Shown here: one piece after another, positions 58,201 to 64,000 of the stretch
Layout: the number at the start of each line of letters is the position of its first letter
How positions within the stretch are numbered: position 1 is the first letter of the stretch
NCBI GenBank assembly: GCA_029953675.1
Contig: JAMWBK010000001.1
Location: 2,145,001-2,209,000 of the forward strand
Direction: 5' to 3'
Source: Rhodosorus marinus
Lineage: Eukaryota > Rhodophyta > Stylonematophyceae > Stylonematales > Stylonemataceae
Length of the DNA: 64,000 nt
Notes under the pieces: generated by a model
Told to the model about the DNA's origin: nothing
The model's input: the letters and a program-made list of their open reading frames with translations, nothing else
The model's database searches: none
Translations under genes and position numbers: made by a program

Positions 58201-60990
58201 ACGACCCTCCTCTTACTCAGGCCTTCTCAGTGACAGAGGCACACTCACTCAAGACATTCCATCCAACCCCCACTGACTGTCAATCGTATAAACCTTTTCA
58301 TTAGCTACAAAAGGAGAACCCCCCACCCGCCCGCCAAAGAGGATACAAAAACCTTTAAAAACAAAATAACAGTGGCTGAACGATCTCTTCCTTCAAATCT
58401 TTACGATCACATCCTCCCGCTTGGCAACCATCTCCTCATCCTCCCCCTCCCCCACCCCAACCCACAAAATCTTTTTCCCGAACTGCCTCAGCTTTTATTT
58501 CATCATATCAAACCTTCCGGTCAGCGTTTCCCATCAAACCCTCTTTAGACAGGAGACTCTCAATTTTTTTTATGTACAGATTGAAATCTGTAGTTCCAAA
58601 TGAGAATTGTAATTTATTGCGGAAGAACAGGAGTTCTACGTCTAGATCGTAAACTCATATTTTAGTACAAGTAGACTATTGAATATTTGTTTTTATAAAA
58701 CCGATAAATTTTGTACTAAGACCATCGACGAAAGAAAAGTCGAAGAAATCCTGCGGGGGGAAGGGGGAGGGGGGAGTTGTTTTTAAAAGAAAAAAAACGA
58801 GCAGAGCCTGGCGTTGATCACCACCGGAACTAGAATCATAAATATTTAGTGTTTTTAGATATATATACGAGGATGTTCATAAGGTTGGTTTTGATTCGCT
58901 GACTGCGCTGTTTTGGAGCGGCACGATTGGGTATTTGAAGAATTAGATGGGGTCGAAGTGACTGCGTTTGAAAATGGTCCGGGACTAAAAATTGCGCATT
59001 TAAAGAATTTTTTCGACGTTTTGGTTTGCCGCCTGAATATCTTTGGACGATTTCTTTGGAGGGGTGGCGGACGCGTTGGATATTGCAACGATGATTGGAT
59101 AATAGTTTTCCAATTACATACCTTTTCAACTCGCTTATACCGTTTACCCATTTTTAGTTGCATTATTAAAGACAATAACAAAATAGATTAGGGGTATTGA
59201 CACTCCATTCGTTGAAAATAGTTTTCATATTAGGTTAATTTATATGTTCACATGAGAAACTCACTGGAAGTATATAGGGGGATTAATATACTAAATTGAT
59301 AATTGGATCACGGTTATCCAATGAAATACTCACTATTCCATTCGTATCTTAGGGCGGACATTATTCTTCAGTTTTTTTGGAAGGCTTACAGACTATGCTT
59401 ACATGAGAATGAACTTCGATAATGTGAAACTCCTGTGGTCTTGGAGGCGCGAAAGGGTGCTTGGTAGTCTGTATGGGCAGAGGGCGGTGAGATTGGTGTG
59501 TGCGTCGCGGCGGATGTACTTGAGATGCTGTGAGAGCTTTGGGCTGAAGCTGATTCCGTCGAGTGTCCTGGCTAGCGAGACATGGCCTTGTGCAACTCAC
59601 GAGGTTCACGTGGAGGCGGGAAAAGCAAGGGGATTGATCGGTCGTCTCTGTGAGCGCGAGCATGACTATCCATCGAACCGTTGAAAAAACTGCAAACTAG
59701 TAAGTCTATCGCAGCCTTCACTGGACAGGACTGAGCAGCATGAAATCATCTGGCCCTGAATCAATAGGTGATTGACAAGCTGGACTAGCGAACCCAGACC
59801 GCGCCGCGCGTTCTCGATCGACATCAAGGACAGCGTATTGGGTATTGCCAAGAATGCCTCCCATCCAATATGCGCACAGCCTGGAGGCTATGATCCCAGT
59901 ATCGCTAGCCTCCTCCTCCCTTCAAAGGGACAACACAAAGGAGACTTATCTACCTAGTCTCAGATGAACAGTCCAACGAGCACCAGCGCAGTCATCAGAG
60001 ATTGACTACTCTGACAGCAAAAAAAAGAAGACACATGTTACGCGCTTAAAACAACAAATGCGGAGGTGATTCGCCGTAACATGAAGCTCAGAGCCGTGTA
60101 CAGACCGGAAAGTGCAGTCTGGCCCTCACGGTAGCGGTCTTTGCAACCGCGTGCTCTATGCTACACCCACCCAAGACAAGTCCAAAAGCTCAACCCAAAC
60201 GCCCCAAAAAAACCAAACCACCCACCACCAAACCCGTTCATATTATCAATCAAAATTAGCATCAACGGACTACAAATTTTCTTCTATTTTCAATCATTCT
60301 CCCGCAGTTGACTGAATCTACAATTTTTACTCATTAATACGAGAAATATATTGACTAAAACCTAGACAATGTACGCCCAGCAGAGTCAGTCAATATCATC
60401 CGCAAAAACAAATGATTTGGGTTCAATATAGATTGATAATCTATTTTATTATAATAAATAGAATAGAATAGATTTATTTTCAGATGATTATGAAGAATAT
60501 GTAGTTTCTTTCTTTTTTAATCATTTGATGACTTGCTTTCATTGTTTATTTTTTGTGGTTGTAAAGAGCTCCGTTTGATTGCAGAAAAATTCACTAGCGC
60601 TGAAGATCTCCAGGGCGGTGAGACTAGTAAAGAAGGGCTGAGCCGGGGGGGGGCCTTTTGGAGGTATCATACAACGGCTTGATGAGAGGCGAAACCTTGA
60701 GAGTTTCTGGCCTGTGGTGTTAATCAAGCTGTGGAAAGCTCAGAAACTAAGAGACCAAGTAGTTTGACGAGGAGCGAGGGGGCGGGAGATCTGGTCCCGT
60801 AGCGCGAGGGGTGGGTTTTTTTCAGTTGAAAGGGGCGTAACTCGAGGGAGGTTAAGTGTTCGTGGAGAGAACGTCAGGCGTGGTTTCGGAGAGGGCTGAA
60901 GGGACTGGACGTCCGAACGCGAGGAGCGAAGAGCAGTTAAAAGGAGGAATTTAAGAGAAGGACGAGGAGAGGGTTGATCCACTGCGCAGG
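58128..60990. other. Intergenic between divergent zinc-finger and acyl-CoA synthetase genes
   Basis: C-rich plus strand at 58130-58520 (the zinc-finger side), a CT microsatellite, AT-rich islands at 58560-59340 and 60230-60560, mixed sequence between, and a G-rich plus strand (60600-60980) just before the acyl-CoA synthetase. Open frames at 58855-59191 and 59361-59684 overlap on both strands and match nothing. Confidence 0.6.
58168..58200. repeat. CT microsatellite
   Basis: About 33 bp of CT repeats with one TA interruption, upstream of the zinc-finger gene. Confidence 0.95.
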
Positions 60991-63527
60991 ATGGAAAGTC
61001 GGGAGAATTTGCTGTCGATACCGGTGAAGGATGCTGTCGCGGTACCTGGGGAGACTCTTCCAAGGATATGTCCCAAGGTCGGCGTTTACGATCAGCCTTA
61101 TGATGGAGCGAGTTTGGAGAACACATACGACATACTCATGTGAGTTTTGCCGTCCAGGGATTTAGCATTTCGCCCCTCGTTTCTTCCACAGAAAAGCGTT
61201 TTTCCGGAGTGATCTGGCTTGTTTGTCTGAAAGAGTTCTCCTAAAATGCCCATGCTTGATTAGTCATGGAATGCAACGAAGCAAAGGAGAATTCTTGGGC
61301 TGGCGAGGGGGGTCTGATTACAGCTGGTATACCTATGAGGAGGTAAACGAGCTCGCTGTAACCTTGGGAACAGCGTTGAAGTCCTCTGGTGTCAAGAAGG
61401 TGAGGTTGATATCCTTGACTCAAGGGATCACGTCGGCATCATTGTTCTGAAGTGAAGTTTTTGAGTTTTTCGACAGGGTTCAGTCGTTGGCATATTTTCA
61501 GCGAACTGTCCGAACTGGATGATCAGCGACGTCGCGCTGTCTACGCAAGGCATGATCTGTGCGCCGCTGTACGACTCGCTTTCTCCTGGAGCCGTCCAGT
61601 ACATCATCAATCATGCCAGTATTTCGGCAGCGTTTGTGCAGGACAAGCATGTTGGAGATGTCCTGGAAGTGCTAGACACCTGCCCAAGCCTGAAACTGAT
61701 CATTGCTATGGGAACAATGGACGTGAACTCTGTCGGGGAGTACCCCAAGCACGAGAAAGTTGTGTCACTTTGTATGCCTGCTCCCGAACGCGATGGAAAG
61801 GCAAAGTTTGAGAACTAACTGCGCAAAATCTGGTCGTCTCGTTTTTACATAACTCGTAGCGGAATTCATCAAGCGCGGGGAATTCGACACGTCAAAGGTT
61901 GACGTCAGCGGTCCGGATGATTTGGCCATGATCATGTACACGAGCGGAACCACTGGAGATCCAAAGGGAGTCATGCTCTCTAACAAGGCTTTTGTTGCCG
62001 GCGTTTCAGTTGGTATTCGTTTCCTGGGCACGTACGGTGGAGAAATCTCCCGGAGTGACACCATGCTTGGCTTCCTCCCTTTGGCTCATATCTTTGAGCA
62101 GACCGCTGAGAAATCGTTCATGATGAGCGGCGGCCGGGTGGGATACTGGAAGGGCGACGTAAAGCTCATTTTGGATGACCTGATGAGCTTAAAACCGACG
62201 ATTTTCTTCGCGGTCCCTCGGGTTTACGCGCGTTTCGAGCAAAAAATTCAGCAAGGGCTGGCGCAGAGTAGCTTTCTCAAGCGAACTTTGTTCGAGTGGG
62301 CGTACGCCTTGCAGCTCTCGTACGTTCAAAACTTTCAGGCGCGAAATGGCTTGCTCGACGCGCTGCTGTTCTCCAAGGTATAGTCTGCAGTCTTGTGCTA
62401 TCGTTATGCCGGCATCCAAGAGATGGCCGTGTCCACCTTGGGCTGAACAAAACACAATTAACATCCGACAGGTCAAGGAAAAGTTGCTCCCGAATGTTCG
62501 ATTTTGTGTTACAGGAGCAGCGCCAATGTCGAAGGCCACTCAAGATTTCCTCAAGGTATCTTGGGGTTCCCAGCCAGAAAACGGAAAACGGACGACACCG
62601 CAGTCGGCGATCAACACAACTGCATCAATTGAAACATTAATCTATGGTTTTCTGTAGGTCGTACTCGTCGCACCCGTATGCCAAGGCTATGGGCTGACCG
62701 AGACCTGTGCAGTGACATCTGCGACGCCACCATGCAGAGAAGGAGAGATTGACATTGGAGCTTCAGGCACTGTAGGAGGTCCGATGAACGGCTATGTCAA
62801 GCTCATCGACGTACCTGATATGGAATACTTGACCACTGATAAGCCGTATCCTCGCGGGGAGATATGCGCCAAGTGTCCGAATATGTTCAGCGGTTACTAC
62901 AAAAACGAGGAGGAAACGAGGAAAGTCTTGACCGATGACGGCTGGTTCCACACGGGTGACGTTGGGCAGCTCCTCCCAGATGGCAGTGTACAGATCATCG
63001 ACAGGAAAAAAAATCTTTTCAAGCTTTCCCAGGTAAACCCGACAGCGATTTATTTATCCTTTATATTGACCTCCTCCTTAAAAGGCGTTTTTATGGCATT
63101 TGGTTAGGGAGAGTATGTATCGCCGGAGCATATCGAGGGTGAACTCACAAAATGCAATCTGGTCGGTCAGCTCTGGGTATACGGAAACTCGTTCGAGAGG
63201 TACCTGGTTGGTATTGTCGTCCCAGATCCTGATCAATGGAAGGCGTGGGCTGAAGCTCACGCGAAAGATTTTGACCTGAAGAAGCTCAGCGAGGATCCTG
63301 AAATGAAGAGCGATGTTCTCTCGGAGCTGTCCCATAAAAGAAAAGCTTCTGGTTTCCGTAGCTTTGAAGAGATTGTGGACGTTCGCTTCGAAACAGACCT
63401 CAACGATCTTGGCCAGGGTTTCACTGTTGCAAACGACCTTCTCACACCGACCTTCAAGATGAAGCGGAACAAACTACAACAGCGCTTCCAGAAGGACATT
63501 GATGACATGTACGCTTTGATGCGGTAA
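60991..63527 (+). CDS. Long-chain acyl-CoA synthetase, seven exons
   Basis: This enzyme activates long-chain fatty acids to acyl-CoA through an acyl-AMP intermediate. The exons are 60991-61139, 61192-61399, 61477-61771, 61860-62377, 62472-62555, 62658-63032 and 63108-63527; donors are GTGAGT, GTGAGG, GTATGC, GTATAG, GTATCT and GTAAAC. The product has 682 residues, the normal length. Motifs are YSWYTYEEVNELA, VVGIFSANCPNWMISDVAL, the AMP-binding P-loop YTSGTTGDPKGVM (residue 244 onward), PLAHIFEQ, VRFCVTGAAPMS, CQGYGLTETCA, GWFHTGDVGQLLPDGS, DRKKNLFKLSQ-GEYVSPEHIE (across the last junction) and the closing LTPTFKMKRNKLQQRFQ. All catalytic motifs are intact. The N terminus has no clear targeting peptide, so an ER or cytosolic face is likely. 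Confidence 0.95.
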
Positions 63528-64000
63528 GGAGGAACTTCGTATTTTACGTATTTGGCACAATTTTGATCGGCCCTCCAGCCCTGGCAACCGACCTGTGTGG
63601 ACTCTGGCGTCGCTATGAAACCATTAAAGAGAACAGCTACTCGAGCCGCTTACCAGAAAATAACTGATCGTCTTTTGTAGCAACTGCGACTGGCAGGCTC
63701 CTGCTCTGAGGCGCGCTGACCACACAACCGTTTGTTCGACGCAAAGGATCGTTCAGGAAGGAGAAACTGCCGGTTGGGATATGCGTCGCATAGGCTGCGG
63801 GAAAGATGTCTTTCGTTAAGCTTGCACGCAGTACAAGGAACGGATACGAAAGAGGGCTGACACAAAACTAGTGGGCACTTGGCACGTGGCGCTTTAGTAG
63901 GTTATGACGTTGACGACGTTGCCCATCCCAAACCGCGGAGAGTGCTTTGGCGTTGATCCTATGACCATGAATAGCAACGCACCGATCAACCACGCCACAT
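63528..64000. other. 3' flank of the acyl-CoA synthetase gene
   Basis: About 470 bp to the window edge without recognisable coding sequence. Confidence 0.5.

Overview
The window is nuclear DNA of a eukaryote. Genes are widely spaced and lie on both strands. Many are broken by short GT-AG introns of about 60-140 bp that can be placed to the base, because both flanks rejoin in frame into conserved protein motifs. Several products have basic, plastid-type leaders (3-isopropylmalate dehydrogenase, a GDT1-family transporter) or belong to plastid-associated families (a BSD2-like DnaJ zinc finger). I infer a unicellular alga, plausibly of the red lineage, but nothing here fixes the taxon. I saw no rRNA, tRNA, CRISPR or bacterial operon structure.

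Layout. 1-5.5 kb: 3' end of a WDR44-like WD40 gene, a bacterial-type aspartyl-tRNA synthetase and a complete five-exon Rab11. 5.5-10.8 kb: mostly non-coding, AT-rich and low-complexity. 10.9-21.5 kb: a TMEM53-like hydrolase, a GDT1-like transporter with altered signature motifs, an unusual protein made of four tandem CAP N-terminal domains, and an M3-family oligopeptidase. 22-26 kb: a 31-bp minisatellite, a conserved five-exon gene of unknown function, and a mobile-element graveyard (hAT-like transposase, two head-to-head Ty1/copia fragments). 27-37.5 kb: a six-hairpin glycosidase-like protein, 3-isopropylmalate dehydrogenase (six exons), a BAR-like coiled-coil protein, a very compact protein kinase and an 88-residue helical protein. 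38.2-43.9 kb: two Ty3/gypsy LTR elements. The younger has a 5-bp target duplication, and its pol gene was rearranged by fold-back duplications and a 16-bp minisatellite. 45-64 kb: PAPS reductase, a BSD2-like zinc finger, a thioredoxin-fold protein, a MuDR-derived zinc-knuckle protein, a SEC14 lipid-transfer protein, a C2H2 zinc-finger protein and a seven-exon long-chain acyl-CoA synthetase.

The genes form no single pathway. Some share broad themes: membrane traffic and lipids (WDR44-like, Rab11, BAR-like, SEC14, acyl-CoA synthetase), organelle metabolism (AspRS, LeuB, PAPS reductase, GDT1, BSD2-like) and the actin cytoskeleton (CAP-N repeats). At large scale, many genes start just downstream of a G-rich tract on the coding strand, usually preceded by an AT-rich island. 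Exon coordinates given here are my own splice reconstructions without transcript support.
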